Source: Albimonas donghaensis (GTDB lineage Bacteria; Pseudomonadota; Alphaproteobacteria; Rhodobacterales; Rhodobacteraceae). Taken from it: a DNA stretch of 64,000 bases. Numbering within the stretch: position 1 is the first letter of the stretch; each line of letters begins with the position of its first letter. Below are positions 37,497 to 46,144 of this stretch, in pieces. A model generated the notes under the pieces. It worked only from the letters and a program-made list of their open reading frames with translations, had not been told where the DNA came from and made no database searches. The stretch spans positions 62,001-126,000 of the forward strand of contig NZ_FNMZ01000006.1 of NCBI RefSeq assembly GCF_900106695.1, given 5' to 3'. A program made the position numbers and the translations under genes.

Positions 37497-38179
37497 GCCC
37501 GCCGCTGCTGACCCATCGGCTCGCGCGGCCATGGCTGGTGGCGGAATTCCCCCGCCCCCTGCGGGCGCTGAGCTGGGCGCCGCATCGTCCCGGCCTGGTC
37601 GAGACCGACCTCGTGGCCTGGCGCGAGGTGCGGGACGCGGATCTGGGCCCGGATTTCGACGCGCATGACTGGCTGGCCGGGCAGATGGCGGGGCGCGGTA
37701 TGGCGGACGCCGTGGGCCTGCTGACCTCCCGCGACGTGTCCTCCTTCACGCTGGCGGAGGCGGAGACCGAGGGGATCCGCGCCGCCTGCCTCGCCACGGT
37801 CGGACTGGGGAATGCGGAGCGGGCGGGGGATGCCCGGCAACCGGCGGAGGCGCACAGGCCCCTCGAAAAGCCCCATATCGGGACCATCAACCTGGTGGCG
37901 GCGGTGTCGGCCCCGCTGTCGGAGGCCGCCTTGATCGAGGCCATGTCCATCGCCGCGCAGGCCCGCACCCGCGCGGTGATGGAGAGCGGCCGGCGCCTGC
38001 CCGCCGCCGGGCCGGCCACGGGCACGGGCACCGATTGCGTGGTGGTCGCGGCGCCGCCGGGAGACGTCCGCCATGCCGGCCTGCACACCCCGGTCGGCGA
38101 GGCGCTGGGCCGCGCCGTCCACGATGCGGTCGCCGAGGGCGCCCGCGTCTGGATGCGCGCCTATGGCGGCGCCGGGTAA
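37493..38179 (+). CDS. cbiZ: Adenosylcobinamide amidohydrolase CbiZ
   Basis: A 228-residue enzyme that removes the aminopropanol side chain of adenosylcobinamide or pseudocobalamin to give adenosylcobyric acid. The family marks are S-F-T-L-A-E-A-E-T-E-G-I-R near 84, C-L-A-T-V-G-L-G-N-A-E-R-A-G near 103, I-N-L-V-A-A-V near 135 and A-T-G-T-G-T-D-C near 182. GTG 37493 overlaps the btuD stop (GTGA). Placement in the btu operon fits its known role in salvaging imported non-native corrinoids in Rhodobacter. Confidence 0.94.
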   Translation: MSPPLLTHRLARPWLVAEFPRPLRALSWAPHRPGLVETDLVAWREVRDADLGPDFDAHDWLAGQMAGRGMADAVGLLTSRDVSSFTLAEAETEGIRAACLATVGLGNAERAGDARQPAEAHRPLEKPHIGTINLVAAVSAPLSEAALIEAMSIAAQARTRAVMESGRRLPAAGPATGTGTDCVVVAAPPGDVRHAGLHTPVGEALGRAVHDAVAEGARVWMRAYGGAG

Positions 38180-38707
38180 GCGCCCCCCGGAACGAATCGT
38201 CGGCGTCGGGGGCCTGCGGCCTCGGCCGCGAGCGAGGGCTGGAAGCGCTCCCGGCGTCGGCAAGGTCGGGGGCGGAGAGGTCATGAGGGGCGAGCCGGGA
38301 CTCTGCCATCGCGGCGCAGCTGTCGAAACCGGGCGCCTCGTCTGCGAGGCGGATGCAGACGCGCCCGGCCGGCGCCCGGCGATGCACCCGCGTCAGCCCA
38401 TGGGCGGCCGGGTCGAAGTCCGGCCCCATACCCCGGGCCCGGAGCAGACGGTCGTCCGGTTCACAGGTCCGCTGGCGACAGGGGCGGACCAGCCTGGCGA
38501 CCCGGCCGCCCATGGGCTCGGCCCGAAGGCCCGGTGCGGAGGCGGGAAAGAACCGGCCGCGCGCGCCGGGGGGCGGGTCTCCTGGCGCGGCGCGGGCGCC
38601 GCAACGCAGCGATCGCGACAGGACGCGGCGTTTTTCAGACCTGCGCGCTCGGGTCGCCAGATCGCGCACGGGGGCGCCGCGCCGGGGGAGAGACCGGGCG
38701 GGGGCCG
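38180..38707. other. Convergent intergenic region with large inverted repeats
   Basis: A 528-bp gap between cbiZ (plus) and sitD (minus). It contains a 7-bp hairpin at 38339-38361 (CGTCTGC / GCAGACG) and a 124-nt inverted repeat at 38395-38518. No protein gene is recognised; open frames here give low-complexity translations. Confidence 0.5.
38395..38518. repeat. 124-nt inverted repeat with perfect 21-bp arms
   Basis: The arms 38395-38415 (starting AGCCCATGGGCGGCC) and 38498-38518 are perfect reverse complements over 21 bp. Pairing continues inward after a short mismatch: GTCCG (418-422) plus CCCC pairs with GGGG plus CGGAC (481-489) with one bulge. Any transcript would fold into one long rod. 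It is not flanked by obvious target-site duplications. It may be a structured RNA, a very stable terminator or a palindromic element. Confidence 0.65.
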
Positions 38708-39556
38708 TCAGGCCTCGGCGGCGCCCTGCGCGCGGGAGGCGCGGCGGGTCAGCGCCATGCGCCGCGCGAAGGCCGCGATGAAGATCGCGGTCAGGATCAG
38801 GATCACCGTCGGGGCCGGGGCGCTGTCGAGGAAAAAGCTCGCATAGGCCCCGCCCAGCATCGAGACCAGGCAGACCGCGCAGGCCACGGCCAGCATCCGC
38901 CCGAAGCTGCGCACCAGCAGGAAGGCGATGGCGCCGGGCGCGATCAGCAGCCCCACCGCCAGGATCAGCCCGGTGGCGGTCAGGGTCGCCACGATGGTCA
39001 GCGACAGCGCCGTCAGCAGTCCGTAATGCAGCCACCCCACCGCCAGCCCCGAGGCCCGCGCCTGCGCCGGGTCGAAGGCGTGCAGCAGCAGATCCTTCCA
39101 CTTGGCGAGCAGCCCGACGGAGACGCCCAGCGCGATCAGCCCGGCGGTCCACAGATCCTGCGTCCCCACGCCGAGCATGTTGCCGAACAGCACGTGATCC
39201 AGGTGCATGTCCGAGGAGATCGAGGTGTAGAGGATGATCCCCACCCCGAACATGCCCGAGAACACCACGCCCATCACCGTGTCCTGCTTCACCCGGCTGT
39301 TCTGCGCGAGATAGCCGGTGGCCACCGCCGTGGTCATGCCCGCCGCGAAGGCGCCCAGGATCAGCGGCAGGCCGAGGATATAGGCCAGCACGATGCCCGG
39401 AAGCACCGCGTGGCTGATCGCGTCGCCCATCAGCGCCCAGCCCTTCAGCACCAGAAAGCAGGACAGCAGCGCCGTGGGAAAGGCCACGATGGCGCAGATC
39501 CAGAAGGCGTTCTGCATGAAGGGGAACTGGAAGGGCAGGAGCAGGGTCTCGGTCAT
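38708..39556 (-). CDS. sitD: Mn/Fe ABC transporter permease (SitD/MntD-like)
   Basis: A 282-residue inner-membrane permease of the ABC-3 (ZnuB/SitD) family starting at ATG 39556. It has about eight helices and the family core F-L-V-L-K-G-W-A-L-M-G-D-A-I-S-H-A-V-L-P-G near 35. It overlaps sitC by 4 bp (ATGA). Two permease genes with an ATPase and a binding protein are the SitABCD arrangement. Confidence 0.9.
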   Translation of the reverse strand: MTETLLLPFQFPFMQNAFWICAIVAFPTALLSCFLVLKGWALMGDAISHAVLPGIVLAYILGLPLILGAFAAGMTTAVATGYLAQNSRVKQDTVMGVVFSGMFGVGIILYTSISSDMHLDHVLFGNMLGVGTQDLWTAGLIALGVSVGLLAKWKDLLLHAFDPAQARASGLAVGWLHYGLLTALSLTIVATLTATGLILAVGLLIAPGAIAFLLVRSFGRMLAVACAVCLVSMLGGAYASFFLDSAPAPTVILILTAIFIAAFARRMALTRRASRAQGAAEA

Positions 39557-40497
39557 GTCCGGGCCTCCCGCTCGGCGGGCGCGGGGGCGGGCGCGGGGGC
39601 GGGCGCGGGGGCGGCGGCGGAAAGCTCGGCCTCGACCGCGGCCTCCTCCCGCGCCAGCGCCCCGGCGGCCTTGCGCTTCGCCGCCAGCAGCCCGTGCCGC
39701 GGCGCCCAGACGAAGGCGGCGAGGAAGATCGCGGTCTGAAGCGTCACGATCACGCCCCCGGTGGCCCCGTCGAGGAAATAGCTCAGATAGGCCCCGAAGA
39801 ACGAGGTCAGCGACCCGATCGCCACCGCGATCCCGATCAGCCGGGGGAAACGGTCGGTCAGCAGATAGGCCGTCGCCCCCGGCGTCACCACCATGGCGAT
39901 GACCAGGAACGCCCCCACCGTCTGCATCGCCGCCACCACGCAGGCCGACAGCAGCGTGAAGAACACCGCCTTCAGCAACCCCGGCCGCAACCCGATGGAG
40001 CGCGCGTGGCTCTCGTCGAAGAAGGTGACCATCAGGTCCTTCCACTTGGCCAGCAGCACGGCGAGCGACACGAAGCCGATCAGCGCGAGCTGCAATGTGT
40101 CCTCGGGCGTGATGGCGAGGATGTTGCCCATGGTGATGGTCTGGATCGACACCGCCATCGGGTTGACCGAGACCATGAACAGCCCCAGCCCGAAGAAGGC
40201 GGTGAAGATCAGCCCGATCACCACATCGGCCTTCAACCCCGAGCGGTCGGAGAGGAACAGCATGGCCGCCGCCGCCAGCCCGCCCGAGATGAAGGCGCCC
40301 AGCGCGAAGGGCAGACCCAGCATGTAGGCCCCCGCCACCCCCGGCACCACGGAATGCGAGAGCGCGTCGCCGATCAGCGACCAGCCCTTCAGCATCAGAT
40401 AGGCCGAGAGGAACGCGCAGACCCCGCCCACCAGCGCCGAGACCCACATGGCGTTGGTCATGTAGGCGTAGCCGAAGGGTTCCAGCAGCAGGCTCAT
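39553..40497 (-). CDS. sitC: Mn/Fe ABC transporter permease (SitC/MntC-like)
   Basis: A 314-residue paralogue of SitD starting at ATG 40497. It has the same [21 protein letters not shown] core near 33. Its C-terminus is a Glu/Ala-rich segment followed by about seven Pro-Ala dipeptides (coded by a 12-bp tandem repeat near 39.59-39.61 kb) before E-R-E-A-R-T. That tail is longer than typical. Confidence 0.9.
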   Translation of the reverse strand: MSLLLEPFGYAYMTNAMWVSALVGGVCAFLSAYLMLKGWSLIGDALSHSVVPGVAGAYMLGLPFALGAFISGGLAAAAMLFLSDRSGLKADVVIGLIFTAFFGLGLFMVSVNPMAVSIQTITMGNILAITPEDTLQLALIGFVSLAVLLAKWKDLMVTFFDESHARSIGLRPGLLKAVFFTLLSACVVAAMQTVGAFLVIAMVVTPGATAYLLTDRFPRLIGIAVAIGSLTSFFGAYLSYFLDGATGGVIVTLQTAIFLAAFVWAPRHGLLAAKRKAAGALAREEAAVEAELSAAAPAPAPAPAPAPAEREART

Positions 40498-41549
40498 TCC
40501 GGATCCTCCCCGCTTCGAACCGCGGCGGCCCCGGGCCCGGCCTTCGCCGCCCGGACCTCGACCTCGTGCCGATGGGTGCGGTCGCCGTATTGCACCAGCG
40601 GACGCTCGTCGTCGGTCAGGATCGAGACCCGGCGCGGGTCGTCGTCGTCGTGCAGATCCTCGCCGCCGAGCGTGAAATGGCGCAGGACGCCGCCGAAGGC
40701 GCGCTCCAGGTTGGCGCGGGTGAACACGGCGTCGGTGCGCCCATAGGCCAGCACCGTGCCCTTCACCAGCACCGTCCGGTCGCAGAACTCCGGCACCGAG
40801 CCGAGATTGTGGGTGGAGACCAGCATCACCCGCCCCTCGTCGCGCAGCTCCCGCAACAGGCCGATGATCTGGGCCTCGGTCTTCACGTCGACGCCGGTGA
40901 AGGGCTCGTCCAGCAGGATCACCCGCCCCTCCTGCGCCAGCGCCCGGGCGAGGAACACGCGCTTGCGCTGGCCGCCCGAAAGCTCCCCGATCTGGCGCTT
41001 GCGGAAATCGGCCATGTTCACCCGGTCGAGCGCGTCCGCCACCGCCGCCCGGTCCCGCGCCGAGGCCCGGCGCAGGAAGCCCATATGGCCGTAGCGGCCC
41101 ATCATCACCACGTCCTCGACCAGCACCGGAAAGGCCCAGTCGACCTCCTCGGACTGGGGGACATAGGCCACGAGGTTGCGCTTGAGCGCCTCGCGCACCG
41201 ACATCCCCAGCAGCTCGATCTCGCCGGCCGCGGCGGGGACGAATCCCATGATCGCCTTGAACAGGGTGGATTTGCCGGCGCCGTTGACCCCGACCAGCGC
41301 GGTGATCGTGCCGCGGGGGATCTCGAAGCTCGCCCGGCGCAGGGCGGTGTGGCCGTTGCGATAGGTGACGGTGACGTCCCGGGCGCGGATGCCGCCCCCC
41401 GGCTCGCAAGCGTCGGGTTCGCGGGCGTCGGGCGCAAGGGCGTCGGGGGCAAGGCCCGCTTCGGCGCCCGGCGCGGCCCCGGGGCCGTCCGCGGTCGCCT
41501 CCGGAGCGGCGGAGGCGGGCGGGGTCGCGGCGGGGCGGTCGTCAGGCAT
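40494..41549 (-). CDS. sitB: Mn/Fe ABC transporter ATPase (SitB/MntB-like)
   Basis: A 351-residue ATPase. Walker [10 protein letters not shown] is at 87-95, followed by the Q-loop [10 protein letters not shown], signature L-S-G-G-Q and Walker B I-L-L-D-E-P. The first 53 residues are an Ala/Pro/Asp-rich extension with short repeats (A-P-D-A, E-P-D-A) not found in usual SitB. A His/Asp-rich tail ([12 protein letters not shown]) follows the ATPase core. It overlaps sitC by 4 bp. Confidence 0.9.
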   Translation of the reverse strand: MPDDRPAATPPASAAPEATADGPGAAPGAEAGLAPDALAPDAREPDACEPGGGIRARDVTVTYRNGHTALRRASFEIPRGTITALVGVNGAGKSTLFKAIMGFVPAAAGEIELLGMSVREALKRNLVAYVPQSEEVDWAFPVLVEDVVMMGRYGHMGFLRRASARDRAAVADALDRVNMADFRKRQIGELSGGQRKRVFLARALAQEGRVILLDEPFTGVDVKTEAQIIGLLRELRDEGRVMLVSTHNLGSVPEFCDRTVLVKGTVLAYGRTDAVFTRANLERAFGGVLRHFTLGGEDLHDDDDPRRVSILTDDERPLVQYGDRTHRHEVEVRAAKAGPGAAAVRSGEDPE

Positions 41550-41642
41550 TCGGAACGGTCCTTGCGGCGGCTGGGAGCGGCGGCGCGCCCGGCGGCTGGG
41601 AGAGGACCGGGCGGCGGGGAGGCGGCGGGCGGGTCCTTGTCG

Positions 41643-42551
41643 TCAGTTCATTCCGGCTTCGAGCCCCTCGGCGATGGTGCGCGAGGTGAGCGCCAGCATG
41701 TCGAGATAGGTCGGCGCGGGGCCGTCCGGCTCGGACAGACTGTCCACATAGAGCTCCCCGCCGTAATGGGCGCCGGTCTCGCGGGCCACCTGCCTGGCCG
41801 GCGCGGTGTTCACCGTGCTTTCGCAGAACACCGCGGGGATGGCGTGGTCGCGCACCCCGTCGATCACCGCGCGCACCTGCTGGGGCGTGCCCATCTGGTC
41901 GGCGTTCATCGGCCAGAGATAGAGCTCCGCCATGTCGAAGTCGCGGGCGAGATAGCTGAACGCGCCCTCGCAGGTGACCAGCCAGCGGCGGCTTTCCTCG
42001 ATCCGCGCGATCCGGGCCTGAAGGGGCTCGATCACCGCGCCCAGCTCGGCCTTGTAGGCCTCGGCGTTGGCTTCGTAGGCGGCGGCGTTGTCGGGATCGT
42101 GCGCGGCGAAGGCGGCGGCGATGTTGTCAATGTAGATGCGGGCGTTCGCCAGCCCCATCCAGGCGTGGGGGTTGGGCTTGCCCGCATAGCTTCCGCCGCC
42201 GATGGGCAGCGGGTCGATGCCGTCGCTGAGCGTGACCGAGGGCACGTCGCCCAGATTGGCCAGGAACTGCTCGAACCACAGCTCCAGGTTCAGGCCGTTC
42301 CACAGGATCAGGTCGGCGTCATGGGCGCCCACGATGTCCCGGGGCGTGGGCTGGTAGCCGTGGATCTCGGCGCCCGGCTTGGTGACCGAGACCACCTCCG
42401 CCGCGTCGCCGGCCACGTTGCGCGCCATGTCGGCGAGCACGGTGAAGGTGGTGACGACCTTCATCTTCGCCGCGGCCGCGCCGGGCTGCGCCAGCAGCGC
42501 CGCCAGAGCCAGCGCCGCGCCGCCGAGCCTGCGCGTTGTCGTCGACGTCAT
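41643..42551 (-). CDS. sitA: Mn/Fe ABC transporter binding protein (SitA/MntA-like)
   Basis: A 302-residue periplasmic cluster A-I metal-binding protein with a signal peptide of about 28 residues, starting at ATG 42551 behind AGGAGA. Metal ligands expected in the family are visible: H in G-A-E-I-H-G-Y near 65, H in N-P-H-A-W-M near 127, E in C-E-G-A-F-S-Y near 194 and D near the C-terminus. Two histidines with Glu and Asp favour Mn or Fe over Zn, and there is no His-rich loop as in ZnuA. Fur/Mur-like boxes upstream agree. Confidence 0.92.
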   Translation of the reverse strand: MTSTTTRRLGGAALALAALLAQPGAAAAKMKVVTTFTVLADMARNVAGDAAEVVSVTKPGAEIHGYQPTPRDIVGAHDADLILWNGLNLELWFEQFLANLGDVPSVTLSDGIDPLPIGGGSYAGKPNPHAWMGLANARIYIDNIAAAFAAHDPDNAAAYEANAEAYKAELGAVIEPLQARIARIEESRRWLVTCEGAFSYLARDFDMAELYLWPMNADQMGTPQQVRAVIDGVRDHAIPAVFCESTVNTAPARQVARETGAHYGGELYVDSLSEPDGPAPTYLDMLALTSRTIAEGLEAGMN

Positions 42552-42592
42552 CGGTCGGATCTCCTCGCAACCCTCGTCATCGGGCTTTACCT

Positions 42593-42637
42593 TGAGAATC
42601 ATTCTCAGGAAGTCAAGGTTATTGCGAACGGTTCTCA
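42593..42637. promoter_or_regulatory. Two Fur/Mur-type boxes upstream of sitA
   Basis: The first box is a perfect 7-1-7 palindrome TGAGAATCATTCTCA at 42593-42607, matching the Mur/Fur consensus of alphaproteobacteria. The second, at 42623-42637 (TGCGAACGGTTCTCA), is a weaker copy centred 30 bp away. They lie 40-90 bp before sitA on the minus strand, so manganese- or iron-bound Mur/Fur should repress the sit operon. They also lie 80-125 bp before cobS on the plus strand. Confidence 0.85.
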
Positions 42638-42717
42638 GGATTGTCGCAGGCGGGGCGCGGAGGGGCGACCTCGCGGCCCGTTGGCGCCCGCGCCCGGCCG
42701 GGCCTAAGACTGGCCCC

Positions 42718-43536
42718 ATGCAGGACGCCGCCCCCCCTCCCGACCGGCCGGACCCGCCCGCCTCCCGGCAGGGCGCGGTGCGGCGCGAACTGGGGCTCGC
42801 GCTCTACGCGCTGCAATTCCTCACCCGCATCCCGGTTCCGGCCTGGGTCGGCCATGCGCCGGACATGCTGGCCCGCGCCGCGCGCTGGTATCCGGCGGTC
42901 GGGGGGCTGGTGGGGCTGGCGGCGGGCGCGGTGTTCGCGGGGGCTTCGGGCTTGGGCCTGGCGCCCCTGGCGGCGGCGGCGGCGGCGATCGCGGTCTCCA
43001 TGGCGCTGACCGGGGCGCTGCATGAGGACGGGCTGGCCGACACGCTGGACGGGCTCGGCGGCGGGGCGACGCGGGAACGCGCGCTGGAGATCATGCGCGA
43101 CAGCCGCATCGGGGCCTATGGCGCGGCGGCGCTGATCGCGACGCTGATGCTGCGGGCCGGGGCGCTGACCGGGCTGGGGCCGGCCGAGGGGTTCGCGGCG
43201 CTGGTCGCCAGCCATGCCGCGGGCCGGGCCGCCATCGTCGGCGCGCTGCGTTTCGCGGGCTATGCGCGGACCGAGGGCAAGGCGTCGGCCGTGGCCGGCG
43301 GATTGGCGCGGGGGACGCTGGCGGCGGCGCTGGCGATCGCGGCGGCGATCTGCGCGGCGGCGGCGGGGCTCGCCGGGCTCGCCGGGCTCTGCGTCGGGCT
43401 GGGGGCCGGGGCGCTGATGCTGCGCCGGCTGGTGCGGCGGCTGGGCGGCTATACCGGCGACGGGCTGGGCGCGGTGGAGCAGGCGGCCGAGATCGCGGCG
43501 CTTCTGGCGCTCGCCATCCTGCTGGTCGGGCCGTGA
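42718..43536 (+). CDS. cobS: Adenosylcobinamide-GDP ribazoletransferase (CobS/CobV)
   Basis: A 272-residue inner-membrane enzyme that joins adenosylcobinamide-GDP with alpha-ribazole phosphate. A-L-Q-F-L-T-R-I-P-V-P near 28 and G-A-L-H-E-D-G-L-A-D-T-L-D-G-L-G-G-G near 100 (metal-binding acidic motif) are diagnostic. Five or six membrane helices follow. Starts at ATG 42718. It overlaps the next gene by 4 bp. Confidence 0.95.
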   Translation: MQDAAPPPDRPDPPASRQGAVRRELGLALYALQFLTRIPVPAWVGHAPDMLARAARWYPAVGGLVGLAAGAVFAGASGLGLAPLAAAAAAIAVSMALTGALHEDGLADTLDGLGGGATRERALEIMRDSRIGAYGAAALIATLMLRAGALTGLGPAEGFAALVASHAAGRAAIVGALRFAGYARTEGKASAVAGGLARGTLAAALAIAAAICAAAAGLAGLAGLCVGLGAGALMLRRLVRRLGGYTGDGLGAVEQAAEIAALLALAILLVGP

Positions 43537-44063
43537 GCGCCCGGCCGCTGGTCATGCGCCACCCTGCGGTGGCGGCTGCGCCGGGGCTCTGCTACGGGCG
43601 CCGCGACCCCGGCCTCGCGCCCGGATGGGAGGCGGCGGCGGATGCGCTGCGCCCCCGCCTTGCGGACCGGGGGTCGATCATCGCCTCTCCCGCCCCGCGC
43701 TGCCTTCTGCCCGCCCGGCGCCTGGCCGCGGCGCTGGCCATCCCGCTGCGCGTCGATCCGCGCTGGCAGGAGCTGGATTTCGGGACCTGGGAGGGGCGCC
43801 CCTGGGCCGGGATCCCGCGCGCCGAATCCGACCCCTGGGCCGAGGACCCCGAGCATCGCGCCCCCCCGCAGGGCGAAACCTTCGCCGCCCTGCGCGCCCG
43901 CGTGGCCGAGGCCTGGGCGGAGGCCGAGGCCGCCCCCGCGCCCCTCGTTCTCGCCCATGCCGGCCCGATCCGGGCGCTGCGCATGGCGCTGGCGGGACTG
44001 GATTTCGCGGCCGCTTTCGCCTGGCCCGCGCCCCATCTCACCCCCCTCGATCCGGCCGCCTGA
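43533..44063 (+). CDS. Histidine phosphatase family protein, probable alpha-ribazole phosphatase
   Basis: A 176-residue member of the phosphoglycerate mutase-like superfamily. The phosphorylated histidine is His10 in V-M-R-H-P-A-V; the usual R-H-G has become R-H-P, as in a subset of alphaproteobacterial homologues. L-C-Y-G-R-R-D follows, then E-L-D-F-G-T-W-E-G with the acid residue near 90, and V-L-A-H-A-G-P with the second His near 142. Coupling to cobS (GTGA overlap) supports a role in removing the phosphate from alpha-ribazole-5-phosphate or cobalamin-5-phosphate. Confidence 0.78.
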   Translation: MSARPLVMRHPAVAAAPGLCYGRRDPGLAPGWEAAADALRPRLADRGSIIASPAPRCLLPARRLAAALAIPLRVDPRWQELDFGTWEGRPWAGIPRAESDPWAEDPEHRAPPQGETFAALRARVAEAWAEAEAAPAPLVLAHAGPIRALRMALAGLDFAAAFAWPAPHLTPLDPAA

Positions 44064-44182
44064 CGGCGCGGCGAACCCGCCCCCCTGCGTCGATCCTTCG
44101 TCCCGGCCTTGGTTTACCGGCTCGCCGCAACATGTTCCTCTGAAACCGTCCCGCCGCGAGGAGCCCCTGGAGGAGCCCCGAG

Positions 44183-45712
44183 ATGACCGCGCAATCCGCC
44201 GCCGCGACCCCCGGCACCCCTACTGGCGAAATCTACGACCTCGCCGTCATCGGCGGCGGCGTGAACGGCTGCGGCATCGCGCGCGACGCGGCCGGGCGCG
44301 GCCTGAAGGTGCATCTGTGCGAGGCTCAGGACCTGGCGCAGGCCACGTCCTCGGCCTCGACCAAGCTGTTCCATGGCGGGCTGCGCTATCTGGAGTTCTA
44401 CGAATTCAGCCTGGTCCGAAAGGCGCTGATCGAGCGTGAGACCCTGCTGCGCGCCATGCCCCACATCGCCTGGCCGCTGCGCTTCGTGCTGCCGCACTCG
44501 CCCGGCCTGCGCCCGGCTTGGCTGCTGCGGCTGGGCCTGTTCATCTACGACCACCTGGGCGGGCGGAAGATCCTGCCCGCCACCCGCACCCTGAACCTGC
44601 GCGAGGCCGAGGTGGGCAAGCCGCTCAAGCCCGAGCTGACCCGCGGGTTCGAATATTCCGACTGCTGGGTGCAGGACAGCCGGCTGGTGACGCTGAACGC
44701 CCGCGACGCCGCCGACCGCGGGGCCGAGATCCGCACCCGCACCCGGCTGATCCACGCCAAGCGCGAGGACGGGACCTGGCTGCTGACCCATCGCGACGAG
44801 GCGACCGGAGAGACCTCCGAGATCCGCGCCCGCGCCCTGGTCAACGCCGCCGGCCCCTGGGTGGACGACGTGCTGCGCACGATGCTGGGGCTGAACGCGC
44901 CGGCGCATATCCGGCTGGTCCGCGGCTCGCATATCGTGACCAGGAAGCTGTTCGACCACGACCGGGCCTACATCTTCCAGAACGCCGACGGGCGCATCGT
45001 CTTCGCCATCCCCTATGAGGGCGACTACACCCTGATCGGCACCACCGACCGCGACCACCGCGAGGACCCGTCCGAGGCCCGCTGCACCGAGGAGGAGGCC
45101 GATTACCTGCGCGCCGTCGCCTCGGAATATTTCGCCCGGCCGATCGAGGCCGAGGACATCGTGTGGACCTATTCCGGGGTCCGGCCGCTTTACGACGACG
45201 GGGCCAAGTCGGCGACCCAGGCCACGCGGGACTACGTGCTGCAGGTGGAGGCCGAGGGCGGCGCGGCGCTGCTCAACGTCTTCGGCGGCAAGATCACCAC
45301 CTATCGCCGGCTGGCCGAAAGCGCGCTGGAGAAGCTGGCCCCGCATCTGCCGAAGATGGGCAAGCCGTGGACGGCGGGCGTTCCTCTTCCCGGCGGGAAC
45401 TTCCCGGTGGACGGGGTTCCGGCCCTGACCGATCGGCTGCAGGCGGCGCATCCGTTCCTCGCGCCCGGGCAGGCGGCGCGGCTGATCCGCACCTACGGCG
45501 CCGAGGCGGCCGAGATGCTGGAGGGCGCGTCCTCGGCCGAGGACATGGGGCGGGACTTCGGCGCCGGGCTGACCGCGCGCGAGGTGCGCTGGCTGATGGA
45601 CCGCGAATGGGCGCGCGAGGCCGAGGACGTGGTCTGGCGGCGCACCCGGCTCGGGCTGAGGATGACCGCGGATCAGATCGCGGCGCTGGACGACTGGATG
45701 AAGGCGGCCTGA
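44183..45712 (+). CDS. glpD: Aerobic glycerol-3-phosphate dehydrogenase
   Basis: A 509-residue FAD enzyme of the inner face of the membrane that oxidises glycerol-3-phosphate to dihydroxyacetone phosphate and feeds quinone. The dinucleotide-binding motif G-G-G-V-N-G is at 24-29. S-S-A-S-T-K-L-F-H-G-G-L-R-Y-L near 55 and V-W-T-Y-S-G-V-R-P-L near 328 are GlpD signatures. GGAG lies before ATG 44183. No other glp gene is nearby. Confidence 0.95.
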   Translation: MTAQSAAATPGTPTGEIYDLAVIGGGVNGCGIARDAAGRGLKVHLCEAQDLAQATSSASTKLFHGGLRYLEFYEFSLVRKALIERETLLRAMPHIAWPLRFVLPHSPGLRPAWLLRLGLFIYDHLGGRKILPATRTLNLREAEVGKPLKPELTRGFEYSDCWVQDSRLVTLNARDAADRGAEIRTRTRLIHAKREDGTWLLTHRDEATGETSEIRARALVNAAGPWVDDVLRTMLGLNAPAHIRLVRGSHIVTRKLFDHDRAYIFQNADGRIVFAIPYEGDYTLIGTTDRDHREDPSEARCTEEEADYLRAVASEYFARPIEAEDIVWTYSGVRPLYDDGAKSATQATRDYVLQVEAEGGAALLNVFGGKITTYRRLAESALEKLAPHLPKMGKPWTAGVPLPGGNFPVDGVPALTDRLQAAHPFLAPGQAARLIRTYGAEAAEMLEGASSAEDMGRDFGAGLTAREVRWLMDREWAREAEDVVWRRTRLGLRMTADQIAALDDWMKAA

Positions 45713-46144
45713 GCGGCGGGAGGCCGGAGGCGCGCGGCGCGGCGCCCCGGCCGCCGGACCGCTGCGCCCGCGTCGATGCCATGCGAGACGCGCCCGGCGC
45801 AGGTCGATGCGCCGGGCTCGGCGGGGCGCTGGCGGCGAGCAGGTCCGCGGCGACGTCTCCTGCCGCTCCCGCCTGCCCCCGGTCGCGCCGCCCGGCCGCA
45901 GGCGCCGAGCAAGGTTCCACGACCCCGCCCCCCGAGAACACGGCCCGTGGCGCGTCTCTTGCGCCCCCGGCCCGGGCGTCGGGGCGGACGTCCTGCGCAT
46001 CGCGCCGGGCCACCGCGAGCCGCCCGCCCCGCCGCGCGCAGCCGTGAGCCGCGCGCCGCGGGCGCTGGACATGCCGCCCCGGGCGCCCGAGGCTCCGGCC
46101 CCGATCCCGGCGCCCTTCCGCGCGCCGCCGACCGGAGCCTCGCG
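45713..46144. other. GC-rich gap with a hairpin downstream of glpD
   Basis: The 432-bp gap contains a perfect 10-bp hairpin at 45792-45817 (GCCCGGCGCA / TGCGCCGGGC, 6-base loop), 80 bp beyond the glpD stop, which may end the glpD transcript. No T-run follows. Nothing else is recognised. Confidence 0.45.
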
